The position numbers and the translations under genes are program-made. Positions 1 to 12,863 of a stretch of 64,000 bases of DNA are shown here, in pieces (position 1 is the first letter of the stretch; every line of letters begins with the position of its first letter). The stretch lies in contig QYRS01000003.1 in NCBI GenBank assembly GCA_006503535.1, positions 1-64,000 of the forward strand. The letters are read 5' to 3'. The DNA is from Arthrinium phaeospermum (Eukaryota > Ascomycota > Sordariomycetes > Amphisphaeriales > Apiosporaceae). The notes below the pieces were generated by a model. The model ran no database searches and was not told the DNA's origin. It saw nothing but the letters and a program-made list of their open reading frames with translations.

Positions 1-981
1 TTTTTATTATAACCTTTAATTATAATTATTTATTATTTTTTATAATATAAAGTTTAAAATAAACCCGGGGTTTATAATAATATTATATTTAATTATTAAA
101 AAAAGAATTATTTATTTATATTATATAAATTTAAAATTTATCGGAAATTATTTATATTAAATAATAAAGTTTTTAAAATTAATATATATAAATATCGATT
201 TATATAAATTTTTAAAAAAACTTTCGAAAATAAATATAAATTTTTATAATATATTTTTTAAAACCTATAATTTATTTCTTTTTTTTATATATATATATAT
301 ATACGTTATTATTTTTATTTTAATTGTTTTATATTATTATATATTATAATATTATTTATATTTTAATATTTATTTATATATATTATATAATTATTAATAA
401 TAATAATAACGTTATTATACGTTTATAAAAAACGTTTTTAATAATTTTAATAAAATCGGCGCCGTTATATCGATAATTAAATTTTAATTTCTTAAAAAAC
501 TTTATTTCCGTAATTATTATTATTTTTAATAAATTTAATTTTAAAATATTTAAAATTATATTTAATAATATACTTTTTAAATTATTATAATATAATTTTT
601 ATATATATAATTATACGTTATATATAAAATATATAACGGCGAAAACCGTTATCGAAATTATTAAACGATAAAAAATATATTTATATATATAAAATGGGAA
701 TAAAATTCTAAAAACCGCGAAGCTTAATAAGTTTAATAAAAATCGATATAATAAAATTATAAATAATTTAATTAATTAAAAAAAAAAGCCGTTATTAATA
801 AACGAAAATAAATTAAAATTAATAAATAATCTTTTAATAAATATATTATTATTAATTTATTATTAATTAATTATTATATAATTAATTACCTTATATTTAA
901 TTTAATTATTATATAAAAAATAATAGGTTTTATATAAATTTCTTTTTAATATAAATAATAAAAATATCCTCTATAAAATAG
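1..981 (-). repeat. Element X copy 1, cut by window start
   Basis: This is the minus-orientation copy of a 1.18-kb repeat seen again at 8246, 11678, 28270, 33308 and 53447. Recognisable blocks are the AAACCCGGGGTTT region near 62-75, an (AT)n tract near 287-303 and the GGCGAAAACCGTTATCG block near 636-653. It ends at about 981 in the characteristic 5' terminus (read on the minus strand, CTATTTTATAGAGGATA). The A-rich tail lies before the window. This copy has the CGGCGCCG central block, here called subtype I. Confidence 0.75.
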
Positions 982-1956
982 TATTTTAATTATTTTTTTT
1001 AAATTTATATTATAAATAATAAAAATATTAAAGAAAATTTAAATTAAATTTAATTAAATTAATTAAATTAATTTTTAAATATAATTAATATTAATTATTT
1101 ATATTTTAATATTATTAATAAATTATATTAAATTATTTTAATTTTTAAAAATAATTTAATAAATTATTAAGTTTTAATTATTTTCATATTATTTTTAATT
1201 TAAATATATATTATAATTAAAATATATTTATAAATTAATTATTTTTAAAATTTATTATTTAAATTATTAAATAAATTCCTTAATTTATTATATTTATTTT
1301 ATAACGTAAAAATAATTCTTTAATTTTAAATATTATTATATTTATTATTATTTTTAATTAAAAATTATATAATTTATTTAGTTTTTATTATATAATAAAG
1401 TATTTAAAAATTATATTATAAATTATATTAAATATATTTAAAATTTATTTAATAATATTTTTTATTTTTTATTTTTTTTTATAAAAGTTATAAATCTTTA
1501 TTTATATATTCTTAATTAATTTTAATTATTCATTTATTTTTAAAAATATATATAAAATTATTAACTTTTTTAATAAATGTTTTAAAATATTAATTATATT
1601 ATTATTTAATAATTTATAAATTTAATTATTAATTTCTTTTTTTTAAAAATTAAAGGATTTTAAATTATTAATAAAATATATTTAAAAAAATATTAATATT
1701 CTATTAATTATTTTCTTTTTAAAAGTTTTTAATTATTTTTATTAATTATATATTGAATTTTTTTTATATTTAAACGTTATTAAATTATATTTAATTACGT
1801 TTTTTTATAATAATAAATTTTTTTTTAAATTATATAAATTATAATTTAAAATTATATATTATTTATTATTATATAAAAAGTTTTTATAATTATTTTATTA
1901 TTAAATAAAAAATTTTAAATAATTTTTTATTTTATAAATTAATAATTTAATTAATT
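982..1956. other. AT-only spacer, no feature recognised
   Basis: About 1 kb lies between two oppositely oriented X copies. It is almost pure A and T with a handful of CpG. I see no frame, tandem repeat or similarity to the other families in the window. It is probably a RIP-saturated remnant of an older repeat. Confidence 0.6.
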
Positions 1957-3013
1957 ATTTTATAAATCTTAATTATACTTATATTAAAAAGAAATTTATA
2001 TAAAACTTATTATTTTTATATAATAAATTAAATTAAATAAATATATAAATTAATTATTATAATAATAATTAATTATAAATCGATAATAATATATTTATTA
2101 AAGAATTTAATTTATTTATTTCTTATTTATTAATAATAGTTTTTATTTTAATTATTTAAATTAATTCGTAATTTTATTATATAATTTTTATTAAATATAT
2201 TAAATTTTACGGTTTTTAAAACCTTATTTCTATTTTTTATATATAAATACATTTTTTATTATTTAATAATTTAATAACGGTTTTTATCGCCGTATTTTAT
2301 ATATAATATATAAATTATATATATAAAAAACTATATATTATAATAATTTCAAAAATATATTATTAAATACGGTTTTAAATATTTTAAAAATAAATTTATT
2401 AAAAATAATATAATAATTAAAAATAAAGCTTTTTAAAAATTAAAATTTAATTACCGGCGTAACGACGCCGGCTTTATTGAAATTATTAAAAGCGTTTTTT
2501 ATAAATATATATAATATATCGTTATTATTATAATAATTATTATAATATATAAATAAATACTAATATAAAAATAATAATATATATATATATAGATATATAA
2601 TAAAAAAAAGAAATATATAAAAATTTATATTTATTTTTAAAATTTTTTTTTAAAAACTTATATAAAATCGATATTTATATATATTAATTTTAAAACTTTT
2701 ATTTTTCAATATAAATAAATTTTAATAAATTTTAAATTTATATAATAACTTTTTTTTTAATAATTAAATATAATATTATCGTAAACCTCGAATTTATTTT
2801 AAATTTTATATTATAAAAAATAATAAATAATAAATAAAAATTATAATAAAAAAGTAATTTAATATTAATTATTTATTATTATTAAAGGTTTAATTTTTTA
2901 AATTTAATATTTAAAATATTTATTTTAATATAAAGTTATTATTAATTTATATTATTATTTATTATTTATTATTTATATTAATTATATATAATATATTTTA
3001 AAAATTTAAATAA
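1957..3013 (+). repeat. Element X copy 2
   Basis: Plus-orientation copy. The 5' end near 1957 (TTTTATAAATCTTAAT) aligns with the less mutated TTTTACGGAGGACGTTAAT start of other copies. The body carries the CGGCGTAACGACGCCGGC block near 2454-2472 (subtype I) and an (AT)n tract near 2579. The 3' end is the shared tail AAAAATTTAAATA near 3000-3013. Target-site duplication is not clear for this copy. Confidence 0.72.
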
Positions 3014-5517
3014 ATATAATAAATAACGTTATATTTATTATAATATTTATTTAATATTTTAATAAAAATTTATATTAAATATTAAAACTATTTTTTAATA
3101 ATAATTTATTTTTTAATATTCTATATTAAATATCGTATTTAATATAATATTTATTATTTTTTTAATTAATAATTTTTATATATTATTTATTATTTTATAA
3201 AATCCTTTTTATTAAATAAAATATTTAATTATTAATTTCTTTTTTATTTTAAATATATATTAAATTATTATTATTATTATCGCTTTTATAATAATATTTT
3301 AATTAAAGCTTTATTTAAATTAATAAGCTTTTTTTAAACGTTAAATATAATTAAATAATCGATATTATTTAATAAATTTATTATAACTTTTAAAAGTTTA
3401 ATATATATTAATAAATTTATTTTCTTATAATAATAAGAACCTTAATATATTATTATAATTATTTATATAAATTCTTAATTAATTATTATATTCTTTATAT
3501 AGTTTAAAATATATATTTTATATTAAATTTTAATATTACTTTATATAATTATATTTTAATTTTATAATATTTATTATAAAGTTTAATATATTTTTTTTTT
3601 TTTTTATTAATATAATTTATATAATTTATTTATTTATTTAAGTTTTTATATAAAGTTAACACTATAATTAAAGCGTAATTACGCTATACTTTATAATTAA
3701 TATTAAATAATTAACTTAATTAAATTATATTTAAATAAACTATATTTTTTTTAATTTTTTTTTAATTAATAAGTTTTATAAATAGTAATATTTTTAAGTT
3801 ATTAAATATTTCGATATTATATTTAATTACGTTAATTTATATATAATTAAATTTTTATTACAAAAAGTAATTAAAACTTATTATTAAATATTTAAAGGGT
3901 AATATAAAAATATATATCTTAATATAAGCTTAAGAAAATTATTCTTAAGTTATAAAAATACCCTTTATAATTTATATAAAAATACTATATATATAATCGA
4001 TACGTATTTAATAATTATATACCTTATATAAACTTTTTCCTTTATAATTTATTCTATTTAATTAAATAAAATTTTAATTAAATTTATTTTATATATTATT
4101 AATAATTAATATCCCTAAATATATATTAAGAATAATTCCTTTATATAAAGCTTAATATATATTATAAATATATATTTAAAATAATAATTTAAATACTTAA
4201 TATATTAAAAACTTTTTAAAAAACGAAATTATTTTATTAATTTTAAATATATTCGTAAACCGATTCTTAAAATATATTAAAATTTTAAAAAATTAATAAT
4301 TAAAATTATTAACGCGTAAATCGATAACGCGTTAAAAAAAAGAATATAAATTATTTTATATTATTATTTATTTATTTAATATATTAAAAGCTTTAAAAAA
4401 AAGCTTTTAAAAACGCCGCTTATATTATAAAATATATTTAATAGCACTTTATTATACCCTTAACGTTTACTATTAACCACGATTTAATTTATAAAATATT
4501 AATAAGCGAAATTCGCGGCTTTAACTTATCGAAACAATTTTTTTCGGTTATTAAAAAAAATATTTATTTTTATTTATTTTAAATAAATATACTTAAATAT
4601 ATTAATAAAAAATAAATAATATAATTAATTAATTAAATTTATTAATTATAATATAAAAATTCGTTAACTTTAATTAAATTATATTATTAAGTATATTATT
4701 AATTATAAAAAACAATTAATAACTAAGCCTATTCTTTTTATTAATTAATATACGATTAAAAAAATAAATAAAAAACTTCTATCGATTTTTAATTTATTTT
4801 TAATATTTAAATTAAAATCAGAATTAATTATTTTCTCGTAATATTAATCCGATTAAAATTTATATTCCTTTTAATATAAATCGCTAGTTATAAAAAATAA
4901 ACTTAAAAGAATCTATTTAATTAAAACTTTTCGATATACCCTTAATTATAATTCCTAGCTAGTCGGTAAAAAATTTTTTTAAACGATTTCTTTCTATTAA
5001 ATTTATTATCGAATTTAAGTTCTAATATCGACGTAAATTAAATAACGGTTATATTCGTAATAATATTTTAATTATTCCTAATAATTAATATTTTTTACGT
5101 ATTTATTAATTTTATAATAGAAATTATAATTAATTAATAATATAATTAAAAATAAACGGATAAAAATATAAATATTAATTATTTTTAATTAAATTTCAAC
5201 TTTTTATATAAAAATATTAATAATATTACGATTAAAACGGACATTTATTACTAAAATATAATATTAATCGAATTTAATAAAAAATAATATTAAAAATAAT
5301 AAAACGCAAAAATATATTTTTAATTAATTTTTATTAATTATTACAAGGCGTCGCGTTTATATAATATTAAATATTAAATAAAAATTAAAAATATTATATA
5401 ATATTAAATTTAAATAATTATATAAATAAAATTATTAAAAAATTTAAAATCGATATAACGGATATATAAAAAATATACAAAACGTATAATAAAGATATAA
5501 TTAAATTTTAAAACCGA
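3014..5517. other. Unclassified RIP-degraded sequence
   Basis: This 2.5-kb stretch lies between X copy 2 and the R element. It holds a poly-T run near 3592-3606, a small inverted repeat (CTTAAGAAAATTATTCTTAAG, 3931-3951) and pockets with more C and G near 4440-4560 and 4700-5360 that look like old coding sequence now full of stops. I could not assign it to a transposon family. Confidence 0.6.
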
Positions 5518-5641
5518 TATAAGGTTTCTTTATATAACGAGTTAAATTAATTAAATAAACTAACTTTATTCTTATTCTTTATTAAATAAAGCAATTTATT
5601 TTTATTTCTTTTTATTTATTTAATTATACTTAAACTTTATA
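5518..5641 (+). repeat. 5' LTR of R copy 1 (124 bp)
   Basis: It starts TATAAGGTTTC and ends CTTTATA. Length (124 bp) and sequence match the LTR pair of copy 2, with RIP differences. The terminal TG and CA expected of an LTR both read TA, as C-to-T and G-to-A mutation predicts. Confidence 0.8.
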
Positions 5642-6332
5642 TTTAATAATATTTCTCGATTTTATATTAAAAACGCTAACTTAATATTATATAATATTAA
5701 TATAAAATATTAAAACTTATTTTATATTTAAAAAAAAATTAATTTTCGCCGCCGATGAAAGTTATAAAACGATAATAACGAACAATTAATATAAATATCT
5801 TTTAAACTTATAACGAATATTTATTTTAATAAAGGACGATATTTTATATTAATTAACGAGCTAAAATTTAATAAACTAATAAAAATAATATTAATAACTT
5901 AGATATTTTATAAATATTAATTTATTTAAAAAACACGCTATTAAATATAACCTTCGTAATAATTAACAATTAAATTTTATAAATAAACAAATTCTCTTTT
6001 AATTTTTACTTAATTAATATTTTCTTTTATCCCTTACTTTTATTTAATTAAATATATATAAATAACGAATTAATTACTTAAAATAAATATTTAAAAACGA
6101 TAAATAAATATAAAATATAATAATTTTAATTATTAATAAAATTTATTATATTTTTAAAAAAAATAATCGAATTAATTTAATTTAATATAATTTATACATT
6201 TTTATTCCTTACTTAATTTACGCGTTTTTATTCCTTATAATAATTTACTTTATAAAATTAATATATAAACTTTAAATTATTCGATTATTTTATATTTATA
6301 TTAAAAAATTATATTTATTATAAATAAAATTT

Positions 6333-6898
6333 TTTTTTTTTATTTATTAGTTTAACCCGGATATAAATAAACCTTATTTAACGGCGAAGCCGCTATATAA
6401 TTTAACTAATTAAGTTAAATCGATTTAATAAATAAGTCCTGTAGAATAAGTATAGGTTTAAAGGGGTAAATACCTTATTAATCGATTAAAAACTATATTA
6501 AAAAAACCGTATTAAATTTATTATAAATATATAAATAATAATATTAAATAAAACTCTAATAAATATAGTAAGCTTTTAATTAATCGATTAAGTTATCGAA
6601 TTTAAATTTAAACGTTATATATTAAATTCCGGGTTTAAGCCTGATATTATATAATATAATTAACTTTTTTAAAAGTTTCTTATATAAATATTAATATATT
6701 TAATCGATACGTATTAATTATAATTACGGATCGAATCGGTCCGCCGGCTCTTACCGATTTAGTATAGTATAATAAGAGACCCCACTTTTTATTATAATAA
6801 AAGTTAAAAAATAACGCTTTTAAAAAACTTTAAACCCTCGATTTAATATATACCTTTATATCCGGTTACTTACCTATTAAGCTATATAAATTAAAAGT
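6333..6898 (-). mobile_element. SINE-like insertion in R copy 1
   Basis: R copy 2 lacks these 566 bp at the equivalent site near 18687. The flanks are a 10-bp duplication, AATAAAATTT (6323-6332 and 6899-6908). Read on the minus strand, the element begins next to 6898 and finishes with a poly-A run (poly-T at 6331-6340 on the plus strand). That layout fits target-primed retrotransposition. Its head resembles a tRNA-derived Pol III promoter: TAGCTTAATAGG, like an A box, near 6872-6883, and GATTCGATCC, like a B box, near 6729-6738. The spacing is wider than in a tRNA. The element keeps more C and G than its host, so it is younger or was less targeted. Calling it a SINE is inference. Confidence 0.5.
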
Positions 6899-8245
6899 AA
6901 TAAAATTTATTAAATTATATTAAATCGTTGATTTTATTAATAATTATAAAAATTTAAAATATTTTAAATTTATTAATAAAATAAATTATTATTATATTTA
7001 AATATAACGAATTAATTATTATTTTGTTATTAATTTAATTAATAATATTTATAATAATAACTTAATTATATACCTTTTATATAATTATATATATTATAAT
7101 AAATTTATAAAAGTATACGAATAAATTTTAAATTATATTTAATAATTTTTTAAAATAAAAATAATTTTTTAACCCTTATTATTATATAACTTTTATTTAA
7201 CGAATCGTTTAACCTTAATTTTATATTTAAATTATTTTATAATACGATTTAATAAATATTATAAATTTAATAAATAAAATAATAAATCTTTTATAATAAT
7301 ATTCTTTAAATTATTTATATTAAAAAATAAAATACCCGTAATTATAATATATAATAAATTATTTAACGATTTATTAGTATTATTACTATAACTTTTTAAA
7401 AAAATTATAATTAATTTAAATAAAGAATTAAAAAATAATTTTTCTGTTTTAATAAAGAAATTATAAAGGATAATAATTCGCTATTAATACTTAACCCTTT
7501 TTTATTCGAATAAGGATTTAATAACGATTTATCCTTATTATTTAAAAATTTAATTAACCTTAAAAACTTTATAAAATTAATTATAATTTTATTAAATAAT
7601 AATAAAATCGATAATTATATCGATTAAAGTAAGAATTAAAATAAATAAAGATTTAATGAAAATATATAAAAATAGATTAACGAAATAACTACGATTATAA
7701 TTATAATAATTAATTAACTTAAAAAAGTATTAAATAACTTTTTTATATAATAACGACTGTAATAATTAATTTAATAAATATTAAATTATTAACAATTAAA
7801 CTATAATTAAAAATTCGAAAATATTAAATATTTTATATTTAACGTTAATATTTTTTACGGCGAAAGCGATTATATAACGATTAATTAATATGTTTATTAA
7901 AAAAACGTATTTTTTTTATAACCGCTATTTAAAATAATATAAATAATATATTTAATAATAAATTATTTTTAATTAATTTTAAAAATTATTAAAAAAAAAC
8001 GTATAAACTTAATATAATTTATTAAATAATTTAACGAAAATATAAATAAAAAATAATTTAAAATTTTACTTTTTTAAATTCGAAAATAAATTTAAAATTT
8101 TAAAAACCGAAATATTATATAATTTATAAAATATAAGTTTTACGATAACGATAATTTTTAATAATTAATTAATTTATTTATAAACTTAAAAAATTATTTA
8201 TAATTATAAAGTTATAAATAAATTAATTAATTTAATTTATTAATT

Positions 8246-9429
8246 TATTTAAATTTTTTTTTTTTTTAATATATATTATATAATTTATATAAATAATAAG
8301 GAATAAATAGATAATAATATAAATTAATAATAACTCCGTATTAAAATAAATAGGTATTTTAAATAATAAAGTTAAAAAAATTAAACTTTTAATAATAATA
8401 AATAATAAATTTTAAACCCTTTTTTCGCTATAACTTTTATTTATAGTTATTTATTATTTTTTACGATATAAAATTTAAATAAACCCGGGGTTCGCGATAA
8501 TATTATATTTAATTATTGAGAAAAGAATTATTTATTTATATTATATAAGCTTAAAATTTATCGGAGATTATTCGTATTAAATAATAAAGTTTTTAAAACT
8601 AATATATATAATATTAATTTTATATAGGTTTTTGAAAAAACTTTTAAAAATAAATATAAATTTTCGCGATAAACGCTTTTTAAAATTTATAATTTATTTC
8701 TTTTTTTTATTATATATATATATATATATTATTTTTAATTCTTTATATATTATTAAATATATATAATTATTTAAATCTTAATACTTATTTATATATATTA
8801 TAATAAATATTAATATTAATAACGACGCTATATTGTATATTTATAAAAAGCGCTTTTAATAATTTTAAAAAAACTACTTTATTAATTATACGTTATAACG
8901 CTTTAAAGCCGAAATATTTTATTAAATTTATTAACTCGTTAAAATTAAAATATTTCGATATTATTAAAACTGTCGATAATATAATATTTTAAAAATCGAA
9001 ATAAGAAATAATTTTATTTTATATTCTTTTTTATTATTTAATAAAAAATAAAGGCGAAAAAGGAGATCGGGAAAAATAACGATTAATTTTTTTACGATTT
9101 CGATAATAAATATCGCGTTTTCGTAAGGTTAAAAAAAACCGTATAGATATAAAAAAAAAGGTCGCGTTAATCCTTAATCGCTATTTAAAAATTCGCCGTA
9201 ACGAAATAGCGAGATAAATAATATCGAAACGTTAATAAACGAGAAATAAAGGAATCGAAATTAGCGAATAATTTTTTAATAAATATATTATTATCGATTT
9301 ATTATTAATCGATTATTATATAATTAATTAGTTTATATATTTACTCGATTTAATTTATCGTATAAAAATAATAAGTTTTATATAAATTTTTTTTTTATAA
9401 ATAATAGATTAACGTCCTCCGTAAAACGG
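8246..9429 (-). repeat. Element X copy 3, full length with TSD
   Basis: This 1184-bp insertion in the R copy 1 body is flanked by an exact 14-bp duplication, TTAATTTATTAATT (8232-8245 and 9430-9443). R copy 2 has a single, uninterrupted site at about 20030. In the minus orientation the element runs from ACCGTTTTACGGAGG to an A-rich tail (poly-T at 8254-8267 on the plus strand). It has the subtype II centre with CGGGAAAAATAACGA near 9068-9082. TSDs of variable length plus an A-rich tail suggest a non-LTR retrotransposition product. No coding region is evident. Confidence 0.83.
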
Positions 9430-9443
9430 TTAATTTATTAATT

Positions 9444-11677
9444 AAATTTAAAATAAATTATATTTAAAATTTTAATAACTCGTTATTTATTTAATTTTAA
9501 ATATAAATTTAAATATTTTTAAAATATTTATTATATAAATAAATAAACGAAGCTTTTTTCTTTAAACCCCGTTCGTTAAATTTTTATTTATTATAAAACG
9601 AAATCGTTTAATTAATAATCGAAACTTTATTTTAATAAAAAACCTTATTAATACTTTTTATTATAAACTTTATTAAAAACGATATAAATATAATTAATTA
9701 AGCTCGCGACGATAAATAATTACGTAATAATAATTAAAATCGCGAATAAAATAATTTTAATAATAACTAAAATTATAATAATTAAAATCGGGTTTAATAA
9801 AAAAATAATCGAAACTATTTAAACCGCGATTAAAATAATTATTTAAGTTAAAATCGAAAAATTAAAAAAAAAAAAATCGCGAACGAGGATTTAATAAAAA
9901 AAGCCGCGGCTATAGCCGTTTTTAATGAATATACCGCCTTTATTAACGAATATATCGTTAATAAATTAAACGCTTTAATTAATAAATAACTTTTCTAATA
10001 AAAAAAAATTTATTAACTATAATGATTTAAATATTAACGAATAAAAAAAAGAATTATTATAAAAAAAATATATTTTAATAAATAAAGTAATTAATAAAGA
10101 AAAAGTAATATTTTATTAATATTAAAAATAAAAATAAGACCGAAATTTCTATTTATTATAAAAAGCGTAAAAATAACTTTATAAAATTATAAAAAAAAAT
10201 AATATAAAACATACGATATTATATTTACTTTAAAATCGAAATTATTTAACTATATATTCGTTAATAAATATAAATCTTAAATTTAATAATTAAAGTTTAT
10301 ATCGCGAAACGATATAATAAAAAAAAATTAAAATAATTAAAATATTAAAAAAACCTTTATTAAAAATGAACGATAATTTACTTTGTAAAAAAATTTAAAT
10401 TAAACCTCTTCGCGAAAAAATTAACGATAATATAATTTATAATAAAAATAAAATATTATATATTAATAAAATAAAAAACTTTATATTATTAATATTGTTT
10501 TAGTTAAATAACGATTAAAAATTATAAAATTTATTTTAATTAAAAGTCGTATATTTAAATTTATAAAAAAACGAATCGCCGAACGAAATAAATCGATATA
10601 TTTATAAAAAATTAAAGTATTTATTTTAAAAAGTATTTATAATATACGCCGATTTAAATATATCAATAATAATAATAAATTAGGAATTTTTTAATAACGT
10701 AATTAAAAAATATAAAATTATAAAAGTTAAGTTTTTTTTATACGGGTATAAAAAGATCGACGATTGTTATCGAAAAAGTGTATATTATATTAAAAACCGA
10801 AAAAATAGATAAAATTAATAAACGAAAAATAATCGAATTCTTTAACGATGTATAAATTATAAATAAATTAATTTTAACATTTTTTAAAAAATATTTTAAT
10901 TAAGCCGTATAAGCGCGATTATTAATTATTCGGAGAAAAAATTAATATTATAAGTTATTAACGATTTTATTTTTTTAATCGAATTTTAAAAAAATAGGCT
11001 TTAATAAATAAACGAATTAAAATTTAATCGAAAATAATTATTTCGCCGCGATTATTAATATTAATATCGATTAATTATATTAATTTATCGAAAATTAAAA
11101 ATAATAAACCGAAAAACTTTTATTTTATATAAAAGTTTTTATATAGTGAATATTTTTTATTATTTAAATTTTTAAAAAAATAATAATAATTAATAATATA
11201 AATAAAGAGATTATTATTTAGAAAAATATAAAAATAAATCGAATAATGAACTCATATAAAAAAATTATAATTAAATTTTTTAAAAATAAATAAATATAAT
11301 AAAAATAATATTAACGATTAAGAAATCGAAAAATACTTTTAAAAAAGTAAACGATTTATATTAATTTTAAAATAAATTATATATTAAAAAAAGCTTTTTA
11401 TATTTTAAATAAAGGAATTTAACCGTAAATACAATATAAATAATATTTAAAGATAATAAAATTAATTCGAATAAAAAATTATTATAATTAAAAATAAATA
11501 AATTTAACGATATTTTATTAATAAAAATAAAATATAAAATACGAATCGTTATAATAAATCGTATTTTTATAATAAAGCGGTTTTTTTATATAATAATATA
11601 ATAAAATATAATTCGATAAAAATATTATAGAATTATTAAAAAAAGAATTATAAATTTAATAAATAATTAATAATTAT
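9444..11677 (+). mobile_element. R copy 1 body segment between two X insertions
   Basis: Sequence is co-linear with 20035-22270 of R copy 2. The conserved block around 9895-9985 (GCCGCGGCTATAGCCG, then TATACCGCC) matches the alanine-rich coding block of copy 2 at 20531-20614. No usable reading frame remains. Confidence 0.75.
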
Positions 11678-12863
11678 CCTACGGAAAACGTTAATTTTTA
11701 TTTATATTAAAAAAATTTTTATATAAAACTTATTACTTTTTATATAATAAATTAAACTAAATAAATATGTAAATTAACTAATTATATAATAACCGATTAA
11801 TAATAAATCGATAATAATATATTTATTATTAAAAAACTACTCGCTAATTTCGGTTTATTTATTTCCCGCCTATTAATAATAACCCTTTTCCTTTAATTAA
11901 TTAAATTAATCCGCGATTTTATCGTATTAACTTTTATTAAATTTATTAAACTTTACGGTTTCCGAAGCTTTATTTCTATTTTATATATATATAAATATAC
12001 CTTTTATTATTTAATAATCTCGATAACGGTTTTCGCCGCCGTATATCTTATATATAATATATAAATTATATACGTAAAAAATTATATATTATAATAATTC
12101 GAAAAATATATTATTAAATATAATTTTAAACATTTTAAAATCGAGTTTATTAAAAACGATATAATAATCGCGAAAATAAAGCTTTTTAAAAAATTAAAAT
12201 CTAATTACTAATATAACGGCGCCGACCTTATCGAAATTATTAAAAATACCCTTTATAAGCGTATATAATATAACGTCGTTATTATTATTAATAATTATTA
12301 TAATATATATAAATAAGTATTAAAATATAAATAATATTATAAATATAATAATATAAAAGAATTAAAACTAAATAAGAAATAGTAATATATATATATATAT
12401 ATATATAATAAAAAAAAGAAATAAATTATAAATCTTAAAAAACGTATATCGTAAAATTTATATTTATTTTTAAAAACTTTCTTTAAAAACTTATATAAAA
12501 CCGGTATTTATATATATTAATTTTAAAAACTTTATTATTCGGTATAAATAATCTCTAATAAATCTTAAACTTATATATAAATAAATAATTCTTTTTTTAA
12601 TAATTAAATATAATATTATTACGAACCCCGAATTTATTTTAAACCTTATATTATAAAAAATAATAAATAATTATAATCGAAAATTATAATAAAAAAAAAG
12701 CTTAATATTTATTATTATTATTATTAAAAACTTAATTTTTTAACTTTATTATTTAAAATACCTATTTATTTTAATATTAAATTATTATTAATTTATATTA
12801 TTATTTATTTATTCCTTATTATTTATATTAATTATATAATATATATTAAAAAAAAATTAAATA
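11678..12863 (+). repeat. Element X copy 4, full length with TSD
   Basis: This 1186-bp plus-orientation insertion is flanked by an exact 16-bp duplication, AATAATTAATAATTAT (11662-11677 and 12864-12879). R copy 2 has one copy of this site near 22290. It starts CCTACGGAAAACG, has a subtype I centre (GGCGCCGACC near 12218) and an (AT)n tract near 12390-12408, and ends in AAAAAAAAATTAAATA. Confidence 0.83.

Noticed and set aside
8246..12863. One 4.6-kb foldback transposon with 1.18-kb terminal inverted repeats (two X copies facing each other)
   Set aside because: Each X copy has its own, different target duplication, and the sequence between them is ordinary R body that is continuous in R copy 2. 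They are separate insertions.
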